From AP-15 sp963772295 (GTDB lineage Bacteria; Pseudomonadota; Alphaproteobacteria; ATCC43930; CGMCC-115725), in assembly GCA_963772295.1 (NCBI GenBank), contig CAVYWO010000009.1:496001-560000 (forward strand): 64,000 bases of DNA, given 5' to 3'. Both the position numbers and the translations under genes were made by a program. Shown piece by piece: positions 32,801-41,388 of the stretch (position 1 is the first letter of the stretch; the number at the start of each line of letters is the position of its first letter). A model generated the notes under the pieces. The model was not told where the DNA came from. It did no database searches and saw only the letters and a list, made by a program, of their open reading frames with translations.

Positions 32801-33256
32801 GAGATCCGCGGCGCAATTGGCGCCTACCGCGCCACTGGCGGGCGGTTCCAAACTACGCACTATCTGGTCCTGCTGGCTCAGGCTCTCGCCTGCTGCGGCC
32901 GCCACGGCGAGGGCCTCGCGGCATTGCACGAAGCGATGGGTCTGGCCGAGGAGACTGGCGAGCGCTACGTCGAGGCGGAGATTCATCGCCTGCAGGGCAA
33001 TCTGCTGTTGGCGCAAGGCGACAGTGGCTCGGCGGCCGCGGAGGCCTGCTACCGCAAAGCGCTCGAAGTTGCCCGGGCGCAAGAGGCGCGCTCGCTCGAA
33101 CTGCGCGCCGCACGCGATCTCGGCCAGCTGTGGGCCGAGCGCGGCGAACGCGCGCGGGCCGCGGAATTGCTGGCGCCGGTCGATGGCTGGTTCACCGAGG
33201 GGTTCGACACCGCCGACCTGCAGGAGGCCAAGGCGCTCCTCGCGCGATTGGCTTGA
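29815..33256 (+). pseudogene. Third cyclase/ATPase/TPR regulator, frameshifted
   Basis: ATG 29815 begins MNFALVLKEVLWCLATEGAM, the short N-terminal helical domain found in this family instead of SAM. Then come the class III cyclase (VVFCDLTDSTHLSAQLDPED, MGDGVLVYFGYPHAQ; both metal aspartates present), the AAA ATPase (SGEPGIGKSALVD; EVFEDVHWAD) and TPR-like repeats to 33256. At 31771-31780 GGGC is present twice (CGGGCGGGCG) where one copy is needed; the frame shifts after GRPPRA and the natural continuation (RYIFKHALIQDAAYQSLLRR) lies in the next frame. Products would be a cyclase-ATPase of about 655 residues lacking TPRs. Homologous to, but clearly diverged from, the two copies at 1-10.8 kb. 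Confidence 0.85.
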
Positions 33257-33517
33257 GCCGGCCGCGTCCAACCGATCGCCCGCCCGGCGATGAAATCGCC
33301 GCTCCCGGCGGGTTCAGTGTCCATAGCCGCTTCGCATCCGCGCTTTCTTACCCGCACCAGATGTTCCACCCCATCGCGCATTGCCCCAAGTAAACCGGTA
33401 ATGGGCAACCCAACGATACAAGTCAGCAGGAGACAACCTTCGGTCTGCCAAAACCGAGATCGAGATGCTGCAATGGCGGGTCCAGTCCCTAGCAGGGCCG
33501 TCCCCGATCCCGCCTGG

Positions 33518-33808
33518 TCATTCATTCCGCAAAACCTCCCGGATCAGCTTCGGCAGCCGGGCAATCGCCTGAAGATAGGCGGCGGCTGGCGCATCGGGTG
33601 CACGACGGCGCTGTTCCCAGTTCTTTAGCGTCGCGAGTGGAATCCGGTAGGCATCCGCGAACTCGTGCTGCGACATATGCAGGGCTCGCCGGATTGCGCG
33701 CACATCCGGCACCTCGACGACACTCACCCGCGCGCCGTCCTTCTTGCCGTGCGCGAAGTCGACAGCCTCGGTCAATCCCTGAATGAGGTCCCGACCAAAC
33801 TTGCTCAT
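33518..33808 (-). CDS. XRE-family HTH antitoxin (HigA/NadS-like)
   Basis: 96 residues. A lambda-repressor-type HTH runs from about residue 35 to 85: DVRAIRRALHMSQHEFADAY, RIPLATLKNWEQRRRAPDAP, AAAYLQAI. This layout, with the HTH in the C-terminal half, is typical of antitoxins encoded after a RelE/HigB toxin. The toxin gene lies directly upstream at 34162-33860 but carries a premature stop, so this antitoxin may be kept without its partner. It would repress its own operon. Confidence 0.85.
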   Translation of the reverse strand: MSKFGRDLIQGLTEAVDFAHGKKDGARVSVVEVPDVRAIRRALHMSQHEFADAYRIPLATLKNWEQRRRAPDAPAAAYLQAIARLPKLIREVLRNE

Positions 33809-33859
33809 GCCGTCAGCCCCTTTGCCGGTAAGCCTGCCTGAGTGCAGATGCGAGCGCGG

Positions 33860-34162
33860 TCACTTGCCTTCTTCCCGCCGGGCCTTGGCATAGATCAACA
33901 ACAGAAAAACCGGCATCTGCGCCTTGTGGTAAAAGTAGATCACACGCACGCCGCCACGTTTTCCGGTACCTTGGCGCCGCTATCGGAGCTTACGGGCCCC
34001 GCCCGTTTGTGGGATCGCGTCTCCCGCTTCCGGGTTGCGGGCGATGAAGTCGACGAAGGCCTCACGCTCGGCGTCATCCCACACACCCGCTGCCTGCCGT
34101 TGAAAGAGCGGCAATTCGACAACGGTGATCGGGATGCTCGCCACCGATAGAATATACGCCAA
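33860..34162 (-). pseudogene. RelE/HigB-family toxin with internal amber codon
   Basis: ATG 34162 starts ILSVASIPITVVELPLFQRQ and continues VWDDAEREAFVDFIARNPEA, then IPQTGGARKLR, as in RelE-like toxins of the HigB/NadT group. The next codon (33982-33980) is TAG where Tyr is expected. The frame then continues perfectly (RRQGTGKRGGVRVIYFYHKA, VFLLLIYAKARREEGK) to TGA at 33860, total 101 codons. A single base change explains the loss. The catalytic C-terminal strands would not be made, so the toxin is dead while its antitoxin remains. Confidence 0.82.
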
Positions 34163-34314
34163 TGGCGTCCTTTTGCAACGGGAACGTCAGCCGGATGAAC
34201 GACTGGAATCGGCGCAACCTCGCCCACCCCAGGCGTCATCGGGTATCCTCGGGCGGCGACCGAATAAAATCGGGCGTGCTGCGGTCTTCTCGGAGGCGGT
34301 GTAAGAAGGCGTCG

Positions 34315-34869
34315 ATGTCATGGATCGCGCAGCGGCGGCAGCGCAGCCGGTTCGAGGCGGTGGTGCTGCCGCATCTCGACGCCGCCTACGCGCTCGCCCG
34401 GTGGCTGACGAAGAACGACGCCGACGCCGCCGATGTCGTACAGGAGGCCGTGCTGCGGGCGTTCCGCTATTTCGACAGCTATCGCGAGGGCGACGCCAAG
34501 AGCTGGCTTTTGAAGATCGTCCGCCGCAGCTGCTACACTTGGCTCGAGCGCAACCGCCCGGCGGCGACCGTCTCGCTTGCCGACGAGGCCGAGCTCGAAG
34601 ACATGGCGGAGAGCGTCGCCGCGGCTGCCGGCGACGCGGAGGCCCGGCTCGCGAGCCGGTCCGAATTGCGCCGGCTCGACCGGGTGATCGAGGAACTGCC
34701 GGCGCCGCTGCGCGAGGCGATCGTGCTGCGCGAATTGCAGGAGATGGGATACCGCGAGATCGCCGAGGTGACCGGCGTGCCGATCGGCACGGTGATGTCG
34801 CGGCTCTCGCGCGCCCGCGCGGCGCTGCGCCGGGCCTGGGAGACCAAGGAAGATAGTCATGCAGTGTGA
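34315..34869 (+). CDS. ECF-type RNA polymerase sigma factor
   Basis: 184 residues from ATG 34315 (AAGAAGG five bases before). Region 2 is ARWLTKNDADAADVVQEAVL with RAFRYFDSYREGDAKSWLLK; region 4 is ELPAPLREAIVLRELQEMGY and EIAEVTGVPIGTVMSRLSRA. It would direct polymerase to stress-type promoters. Its gene overlaps the anti-sigma gene by 11 bases, so the two form one unit and the sigma is presumably held inactive by that protein. An upstream in-frame start would add 51 residues of no homology. Confidence 0.9.
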   Translation: MSWIAQRRQRSRFEAVVLPHLDAAYALARWLTKNDADAADVVQEAVLRAFRYFDSYREGDAKSWLLKIVRRSCYTWLERNRPAATVSLADEAELEDMAESVAAAAGDAEARLASRSELRRLDRVIEELPAPLREAIVLRELQEMGYREIAEVTGVPIGTVMSRLSRARAALRRAWETKEDSHAV

Positions 34870-35605
34870 CGAAGCCCGCCCGTTGCTGGACGCCTATGTC
34901 GATGCCGAGCTGCCGGTGGCCGAGAGCGCGGCGCTGCGCGAGCATCTCGCCGGTTGCCCCCAATGCCGACCCGAGGCGGCGGCGATCGAGCGGCTGCGCG
35001 ACGAGATCCGCCGCGCCGCACCTTCGTATCGGGCGCCGCCCGGCTTGCGCGCGCAGATCCGCGCCGGCCTGCGCCGCGAGGCGTCGGCGGGGCCGGCACC
35101 CGCGCGCCGGCTCGCCTATGCCGCCTCGCTGCTCGTCGCCGTGGCACTCGGTTCCGGCGGGACCTGGCTGATCTCGGGCGAGCGGCAGCAAAACCTCGTC
35201 GCCGACGAGCTCATCGACAGCCATCTGCGTTCATTGCTGGCCGACCATCTGACCGATGTCCGATCCTCCGACAAGCACACGGTCAAGCCGTGGTTCGCCG
35301 GCCGCACCGATCTCTCGCCGCCGGGCATCGATCTCGCCGCGGAAGGCTTTGCGCTGGTCGGCGGCCGGCTCGATTTGATCGAGGGCAAGCCGGTGCCGGC
35401 GCTCGTCTACCGCGCCGGCAAGCACGTCATCAACGTCTTCGTCCTGCCGGCCCGGCGCAGCACCTTCGCCCAAAACGTCACGCGCCGCGGCTATACCCTG
35501 CGCCATTGGACGATCGGCGATCTCGGCTATTGGGCGGTCTCCGACGCGTCGCCCGACGAGTTCGGCAAATTCGAGGCAGCCTTCCGCCGCGCCGCCGGCG
35601 GCTGA
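34859..35605 (+). CDS. Anti-sigma factor with zinc-finger (ZAS) domain
   Basis: 248 residues. The N-terminal anti-sigma domain contains CDEARPLLDAYVDAEL and the HxxxCxxC zinc motif (HLAGCPQC near residue 29-36). One membrane helix follows (ARRLAYAASLLVAVALGSGG, about 82-105), then a periplasmic domain (GYTLRHWTIGDLGYWAVSDA) that probably senses the signal. It starts inside the sigma gene. Proteins of this layout sequester the cognate ECF sigma at the membrane; the signal is unknown. Confidence 0.88.
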   Translation: MQCDEARPLLDAYVDAELPVAESAALREHLAGCPQCRPEAAAIERLRDEIRRAAPSYRAPPGLRAQIRAGLRREASAGPAPARRLAYAASLLVAVALGSGGTWLISGERQQNLVADELIDSHLRSLLADHLTDVRSSDKHTVKPWFAGRTDLSPPGIDLAAEGFALVGGRLDLIEGKPVPALVYRAGKHVINVFVLPARRSTFAQNVTRRGYTLRHWTIGDLGYWAVSDASPDEFGKFEAAFRRAAGG

Positions 35606-35828
35606 CCCGCGGCACCGTTCGAGTTTTGCGCCGCGCCCGTGCCAATCCTCACCCGGGTTTCGCCAATACGCCGACCGTTCGTCTCCTGGGGTTGGGCTGG
35701 CGCCAGCCCCTTCCCGACGCGGCGCGGGTGAGCTTGATTGATCGGACGGTCAAGTCTGGCGTACCCTCGATGCATCGCCTGAGCGGGGATGCGACGACGG
35801 TCGTGATTGGCGACGGGGAGACGACCCT

Positions 35829-36691
35829 ATGGTGATGGTAAAAGGCGGTCTCATCCAGATGGGCCTCAAAGGCGATACGTCGGTGTCGCCCGAGCACATT
35901 CGCCAGCGCATGATCGAGGCGCATCTGCCGTTGATCGAGGCGGCAGGAAAGGCGCGCGTTCAAGTGTTGTGTTTGCAGGAAGTCTTTACCCAGCCCTATT
36001 TCTGCCCGAGCCAAGACGCGAAATGGTACGCGGCGGTAGAGAAATCCCGGAGGGGCCGACGACAAAACTCATGCAGGAGCTGGCCCGCAAGCACGCGATG
36101 GTGATCGTCGCGCCGATCTATGAGGAAGAGATCACCGGCGTCTACTACAACACGGCTGCGGTGATCGACGCCGACGGCAAGTATCTTGGAAAATATCGCA
36201 AGACCCATATCCCGCAGGTCGCGGGCTTCTACGAGAAATTCTTTTTCAAGCCGGGCAACTCCGGATATCCCGTGTTCAGCACCGCCTATTGCAAACTCGG
36301 GGTCTACATCTGCTATGACCGTCACTTCCCGGAGGGATGGCGGGCCCTGGCGCTGAACGGGGCCGAGTACGTCGTCAATCCGTCGGCTACCGTGGCGGGG
36401 CTCAGCCAATATCTCTGGGAGCTCGAGCAGCCGGCCGCGGCGGTGGCGAATGGCTGTTATGTGGGCGCGGTCAACCGCGTCGGCATCGAGCAGCCCTGGA
36501 ACATCGGCCGCTTCTACGGCTCCGCTTACTTCGTCAATCCGCGCGGCAAGATCATTGCCAAGGCGAGCGAGCAGGAGGACGAGTTGCTGACGGCAGAGAT
36601 GGATTGGGAGATGGTGCGCGAGGTGCGCAACCTCTGGCAATTCTTCCGCGACCGGCGGCCCGAGACCTATCACGGCCTGGTCGCGATCTGA
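35829..36691 (+). pseudogene. N-carbamoyl amidohydrolase (nitrilase family, beta-ureidopropionase-like), frameshifted
   Basis: ATG 35829, after GGGGAGACGACCCT, gives VKGGLIQMGLKGDTSVSPEH and LCLQEVFTQPYFCP, which holds the catalytic Glu. Near 36040 one base is missing (GTAGAGAAATCC where GTAGAG-GAAATCC is expected) and the rest lies in the next frame: EIPEGPTTKLMQELARKHAM, KYRKTHIP (catalytic Lys), YICYDRHFPEG (catalytic Cys), to 36691. The whole would be about 287 residues. Closest family is PydC/beta-ureidopropionase, which releases CO2 and ammonia from N-carbamoyl amino acids, fitting the dihydropyrimidinase further on. It may be an assembly error in a functional gene. Confidence 0.82.
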
Positions 36692-36718
36692 GGGCGTCGT
36701 CGCGAGGAAGCTCACGCC

Positions 36719-36997
36719 ATGCTCGAAGAAGTCGACCGCCAAATCGACAACCGACGCACGCGCGTCACCCGCCACAGGATGGCGCCCGGCGCGCATACCG
36801 GGTTTCATCGCCATGAGTACGACTATCTCATCGTCCCCGTCACGCACGGACGGATGCGCGTCGTCGAAGCCGGCAATGAGAGGGTTGCCGATCTCGCCGC
36901 CGGCGTGTCGTACTTCCGCCCGGCCGGGGTCGAGCACGATGTCTTCAACGGCGGCGATCAGGAGCTGGTCTTCGTCGAAATCGAATTTGTTTCCTGA
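36719..36997 (+). CDS. Small cupin-domain protein
   Basis: 92 residues forming one cupin barrel: MAPGAHTGFHRHEYDYLIVP supplies motif 1 (two His and Glu as metal ligands) and FRPAGVEHDVFNGG supplies motif 2 (His). Small cupins of this sort bind a metal and often act as isomerases or sensors; the substrate is unknown. It lies 27 bases after the amidohydrolase and before the ornithine-cyclodeaminase-like gene, in the same direction, so it is part of that operon. Confidence 0.8.
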   Translation: MLEEVDRQIDNRRTRVTRHRMAPGAHTGFHRHEYDYLIVPVTHGRMRVVEAGNERVADLAAGVSYFRPAGVEHDVFNGGDQELVFVEIEFVS

Positions 36998-37048
36998 CGA
37001 AAGGGAGGGCAAGTCATCGAAAACTGGCGCAACCGCAAGACGCTGATC

Positions 37049-38020
37049 TTGAGCCGCACCGACATGATGGGGCTGCTGACGCCAGCCGAGTATATCGGCT
37101 GTGTCGAGCAGGCCTATCGCATGCATGGCGAAGGTCGTTTCTGCATGGACCCGAAAGGCCACATCGTCCTCGACAAATATCCGGGCGAGTGGGAGACCAT
37201 GCCTTCCTATATCGAAGAGCCCGAAGCCGCCGCCTGCAAATGGGTGTCGATCCGCGAGCGCAATCGCGCGCAATACGACCTCCCGACGGTGTTCTCGATA
37301 CTCATCTACACTCATCCCGAGACCGGCTTCCCGCTTGCCATCTGCGATGGCAGCTATCACACCGTGATGCGCACCGGCGCTGCCGCCGCCGTCTCGGCGA
37401 AGTGGATGGCGCGCAAGAACGCGAAGCGGCTCGCGATCGTCGGCGCCGGCCATATGGCCGAGGGCACGCTCGCCACCTGCAACGTGGTCTTCCCTTGGGA
37501 GGAGGTACAAGTCTGGAGCCGAACACAGGCGACGCTCGACCATTTCATTGCGACGCAAGAGCCGAAATATCCGCACCTCAAGCTTCGCACCTCGACAAAC
37601 CTCGCCGACGTCGTGCGCGGCGCCGACGTCGTCGTGACGGTGACGCCGGCGCGTCGCCCGATCGTCATGAACGACTGGATAGCGCCGGGAACGCACATCG
37701 CCGCCCTGGGTGCCGACAAGGGCGGGGATCAGGAACTTGATCCCAAAATCCTGCAGCGCGCCCGGATCTATGTCGACGATATCCGCCAGTGTCGAACCGA
37801 TGGAGAAATCAACGTCCCGTTGCGCCAGGGGCTGATCGCGGAGAAGGATATCGCGGGCGAGATCGGCGAGGTCATCACCGGCCGCAAGCCAGGGCGGGCC
37901 GCGGATGGCGAGATCACGCTGTTCGAACTCCACGGGGATAGCGCTCCAGGAACTCGGCGACGGTGCCGCTCGAATATGATCGGGCCGTCGCGGCCGGCGT
38001 CGGGGTCGAGAAGAAGATGA
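37049..38020 (+). CDS. Ornithine cyclodeaminase / mu-crystallin family protein, C-terminus frameshifted
   Basis: The body matches the family: YHTVMRTGAAAAVSAKWMAR (substrate Arg region), RLAIVGAGHMAEGTLA (NAD(P) site), GADVVVTVTPARRPIV and HIAALGADKGGDQELDP. Members deaminate or reduce amino and imino acids. Near the end two extra bases (about 37927 and 37957) put the natural tail (TVPLEYDRAVAAGVGVEKKM to 38031) out of frame; the annotated frame ends at 38020 in unrelated residues. Only TTG 37049 is available as start; homologous sequence (WRNRKTLIL) continues upstream to about 37016 where no start codon is found, so the start may also be damaged. Confidence 0.7.
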   Translation: MSRTDMMGLLTPAEYIGCVEQAYRMHGEGRFCMDPKGHIVLDKYPGEWETMPSYIEEPEAAACKWVSIRERNRAQYDLPTVFSILIYTHPETGFPLAICDGSYHTVMRTGAAAAVSAKWMARKNAKRLAIVGAGHMAEGTLATCNVVFPWEEVQVWSRTQATLDHFIATQEPKYPHLKLRTSTNLADVVRGADVVVTVTPARRPIVMNDWIAPGTHIAALGADKGGDQELDPKILQRARIYVDDIRQCRTDGEINVPLRQGLIAEKDIAGEIGEVITGRKPGRAADGEITLFELHGDSAPGTRRRCRSNMIGPSRPASGSRRR

Positions 38021-38206
38021 TCTCGACCTGAGATGCGGTGGTCGGCCGGTGAATGGCCGGTGGGCACCGGCTTGACACCGGCGGCCTCCCGACAAAAGAT
38101 TGGCCGCGAGAAAATGGGAAGGCGGCAGATCAGTCGGGAGGCGCCGGCAATAGCGGTGTCTTCCGCTGAAACCGGACCAGGTCTGCGAGCGAGGGAGGGT
38201 AGAATC

Positions 38207-39526
38207 GTGACGGATAGAATGATTTCGACCTTGCGCACCGGAGGCGCACCGTCCAAGCGCGTCAGCCGCCGGCGTTTGCTCAAAGGTGCCGCGGGCGTGG
38301 CCGGCGTCGCGATCGGGTCGGGGATGATCAAGGGCTTCCCCACGGTCTGGGCGCAGAACATCAGGGACGTGACGCTGACGCATGTCGGCATGTCCTACTC
38401 GACCATCATCGATATCGCACGCCAAGCCACCAAGGATCTCGGCTTCAAGGTCGAGATGGCGGTCACCGACCATCCCGGGTTCCTCAACCGGGTCACGACG
38501 CAACCGGATTCGGTTGATATCGCCGATGGCGAGTTGTGGCAGAGCCTCCTGGTCGTGCCGCGCGGCAGTTATCAGGCGATCGAGGTCAAGAAGATCAAGC
38601 TCTGGGACAAGATGACGCCGATCTATACCAAGGGTGAATTTGACGGCCAACAGGTGTCGCGACAGGGCGTGTCGCCGATCAAGGTGCAATACCTGGCGAG
38701 CGCCGAGGCGAAGGGCTTCGCCAAGGAGCCGACCGAGTGGGCGACCTTCGTCCCGGGCTTCTACAACGCCGATACGCTTGGCCTGCGTCCCGACTTGGTC
38801 AAGCGGCCCATCGAGCACTGGGGCGAATTGTTCAACACGGACTTCAACGGGAAGGCGGCCATTCAGGACATTCCTGCCATCGGGATCATGGACGCGGCGA
38901 TGGCGGCCGAAGCGATGGGATCCGTCAAATACGCCGACAAAGGCAACATGACCCGCCCGGAGATCGACAAGACGATCGCGCTGCTCATCGATCTCAAGAA
39001 GCAGGGCCATTGGCGGGCGCTGTGGTCGACCTTCGATAAATCGGTGAACCTGATGGCCGCCGGCGAGGTCGTGATCCAATCGATGTGGTCGCCGGCGGTG
39101 ACCGCCGTGCGGTCGCGCGGCATCCCGTGCTATTACGCACCGCTCAAGGAAGGCTATCGCGGCTGGGGCAACGGGCTCGCCCTGATGGGGCATCTGAGCG
39201 GAATCAAGCGCGACGCCGCCTATGAATATATCAACTGGTATCAGTCGGGGTGGGTCGGCGGTTTCATCGCCAAACAGGGCTACTATGTCGGCGTCCCCGA
39301 CACCGCCAAGCAGTTCCTGACCGAGGACGAGTGGGGCTACTGGTACGAGGGCAAGCCAGCCAAGAGCGTCATCAAGAACCCCTATGGCGAGCCGATGGAG
39401 AAGCCCGGAGCGGTGCGCGACGGCGGCTCCTATGAGGCGCGTTTCAGCAAGATAGCCTGCTGGAATACGGTGATGGACGAGGCTCGCTATATGAACGAGA
39501 AGTGGAACGAGTTCCGCATAGCCTGA
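38207..39526 (+). CDS. PotD-type ABC transporter substrate-binding protein (polyamine-like)
   Basis: 439 residues from GTG 38207 (GGGAGGG upstream). The N-terminus has a TAT signal (SRRRLLKGAAGVAGVAIGSG) ending near AQN. The remainder is a class II periplasmic binding protein of the spermidine/putrescine group: GMSYSTIIDIARQATKDLGF, DIADGELWQSLLV, MAAGEVVIQSMWSPAV, YEYINWYQSGWVGG. It delivers its ligand to the fused permease encoded 55 bases downstream. The ligand is unknown; neighbouring carbamoyl- and amino-acid enzymes suggest a nitrogenous compound. Confidence 0.85.
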   Translation: MTDRMISTLRTGGAPSKRVSRRRLLKGAAGVAGVAIGSGMIKGFPTVWAQNIRDVTLTHVGMSYSTIIDIARQATKDLGFKVEMAVTDHPGFLNRVTTQPDSVDIADGELWQSLLVVPRGSYQAIEVKKIKLWDKMTPIYTKGEFDGQQVSRQGVSPIKVQYLASAEAKGFAKEPTEWATFVPGFYNADTLGLRPDLVKRPIEHWGELFNTDFNGKAAIQDIPAIGIMDAAMAAEAMGSVKYADKGNMTRPEIDKTIALLIDLKKQGHWRALWSTFDKSVNLMAAGEVVIQSMWSPAVTAVRSRGIPCYYAPLKEGYRGWGNGLALMGHLSGIKRDAAYEYINWYQSGWVGGFIAKQGYYVGVPDTAKQFLTEDEWGYWYEGKPAKSVIKNPYGEPMEKPGAVRDGGSYEARFSKIACWNTVMDEARYMNEKWNEFRIA

Positions 39527-39581
39527 CCGCTGCGCGGGCGGTTGGCGCCCGTCCGTCGCTCCAGTACGAGACGCCTGTCCG

Positions 39582-41327
39582 ATGAAGCTGGCCATACCGG
39601 CCAAAGCGCTACCTTATCTCGAGGTGGCGCCGATGGCGGTCGTCTTCCTCTGTTTTCTCGTCGCGCCGATGACGATGGTGCTCGCCGCCAGCTTCTTCGA
39701 CTACAACATGACTGGTCTCGTTCCGACCTTTACGCTCCACAACTACGCCTCTCTTCTGACCTCGCGCATAACGTTCGAGCTTTATCTGGAGACCCTGAAG
39801 TTTGCGCTCATCGTCTGGGCCATTACCCTGGTGCTCGGCTTTACCGTAGCCTATTTCTTGGCCTTTCACGTCCGCAACCCGCTCGTCGCCATCGGACTCC
39901 TGCTCCTCTGCACCGTTCCGTTCTGGACGTCGAACATCATCCGGATGATTTCGTGGATCCCGCTGCTCGGCAAGTATGGCGTCTTCAACCGTGCGCTCCT
40001 GGCCCTCGGCATTGTCGACAAGCCCGTCGAGTGGCTGCTGTTCTCTGAATTCGCCATCGTCGTCGCTTATGTCCACCTGTTTACGCTGTTCATGATCGTG
40101 CCGATCTTCAACTCGATGGCGCGGATCGACCGATCGCTGATCGAGGCTGCGGTCGATTGCGGGGCGCGACGAATTCGGGTCATGACCGAGGTCGTTATCC
40201 CCTTGTCCAAGACCGGCATTGCGCTGGGGTCGATCTTTGTCATCGCGCTCGTCATGGGCGATTTCTTCGTCGTCAAGATCATGGGCGGCGGCCGCAGCGC
40301 GTCGGTGGTCATGGGCGTGTTCGAGGACGTCAACCTGTTGTTTTATCCCCCGGCCGCGGCCAGCGCAGTGGTGCTGCTGATCATCGTGACCGTGATCGTC
40401 AGCATGATCTTGCGGCTGATCGACGTGCGCCAGGAACTCACCAGGTACACAGCGGCCGATCCGGCCACGGCAGCGCGCGCGCCAGGCCGACGGCCCGGTA
40501 CTTTCTATGTGCTCGCCGCGATCTTCGCGCTCTTCGTGCTCTTCCTCTATGGGCCGATGGCGTGCATCTATATCCTCTCCTTCCAGGGACCCAATGGCGG
40601 CCTGACCTTCCCATTGAACGGCGTCTCGACGCACTGGTTCGGTGCCTTGTTCCACCAGGCGCGGACCGGCGACATTGCCGGCGCCTTCAGCCGCTCGATC
40701 CCGCTCGCGCTCATCGTTCTGATTCTCACCGTGCTCCTGTCGCTGGCAGCGGGCCTGGCGTTCCGGCGACGGTTCGTCGGCGCGACCTTCATCTTCTATG
40801 TCGCCGTCGCCAGCCTCATCGTGCCCGGGCTGGTGCTGAGCGTCGGCATTGGCCTCGGATTTCAGATGCTCGGCATTCCGCCGCGCTGGTACTCCTCGGC
40901 GCTGGGCGCGCATCTCAGCTGGACGCTGCCCTTCGGCCTGTTGATCATGTTCGCCGTTTTCGGCCGCCTCAGCCGGGCTTATGAGGAGGCGGCGCGCGAC
41001 CTCGGCGCCAGCGCCTGGCAGGCGCTCCGCCATGTCGTCATTCCGATCGTGCTGCCGGGCATCATCGGCGTAGCGCTGTTCGGCTTCACTCTCTCCTATG
41101 ACGAATTCCCGCGCAGCTGGTTGACGGTTGGTCCCGAAAATACGTTGCCGCTCGAGATCTGGGGCATGACGACCAACATCACCTCGCCGGCACTCTACGC
41201 GCTTGGGACCGTGACGACGGCGATCTCCTTTGTCGTCATCGCCGTGGCGCTCATCTCGATCGCGATCATCCAGTCCCACCGCACGCGCCGGCGCGTCGCG
41301 CGCGAGCGGGCGCTGCAGGCGGGATAG
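39582..41327 (+). CDS. Fused PotB-PotC-type ABC transporter permease
   Basis: 581 residues containing two complete permease modules in one chain. Module one (residues 1-285) ends with its EAA loop EAAVDCGARRIRVMTEVVIP and helices to RLIDVRQELT. A short Ala/Pro-rich linker follows (ADPATAARAPGRRPG). Module two (about 306-581) has its own EAA loop, EAARDLGASAWQALRHVVIP. In most bacteria these are separate PotB and PotC proteins. About twelve helices in all. No ATP-binding gene lies next to it, so the ATPase must come from elsewhere. It is the last gene of the operon. Confidence 0.88.
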   Translation: MKLAIPAKALPYLEVAPMAVVFLCFLVAPMTMVLAASFFDYNMTGLVPTFTLHNYASLLTSRITFELYLETLKFALIVWAITLVLGFTVAYFLAFHVRNPLVAIGLLLLCTVPFWTSNIIRMISWIPLLGKYGVFNRALLALGIVDKPVEWLLFSEFAIVVAYVHLFTLFMIVPIFNSMARIDRSLIEAAVDCGARRIRVMTEVVIPLSKTGIALGSIFVIALVMGDFFVVKIMGGGRSASVVMGVFEDVNLLFYPPAAASAVVLLIIVTVIVSMILRLIDVRQELTRYTAADPATAARAPGRRPGTFYVLAAIFALFVLFLYGPMACIYILSFQGPNGGLTFPLNGVSTHWFGALFHQARTGDIAGAFSRSIPLALIVLILTVLLSLAAGLAFRRRFVGATFIFYVAVASLIVPGLVLSVGIGLGFQMLGIPPRWYSSALGAHLSWTLPFGLLIMFAVFGRLSRAYEEAARDLGASAWQALRHVVIPIVLPGIIGVALFGFTLSYDEFPRSWLTVGPENTLPLEIWGMTTNITSPALYALGTVTTAISFVVIAVALISIAIIQSHRTRRRVARERALQAG

Positions 41328-41388
41328 CCCCCAGTGTGCCGGCCGCGCGCGGTCGCCGGAACCCCGCGCAGGGCGGTCTCGGGCGAGA

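Noticed and set aside
35996..39604. 1202-codon minus-strand open frame
   Set aside because: It is antisense to the amidohydrolase, cupin, cyclodeaminase-like and binding-protein genes and shows no protein family features.
39609..41279. 556-codon minus-strand Asp/Arg/His-rich frame
   Set aside because: Antisense of the fused permease; composition is an artefact of reading hydrophobic codons backwards.
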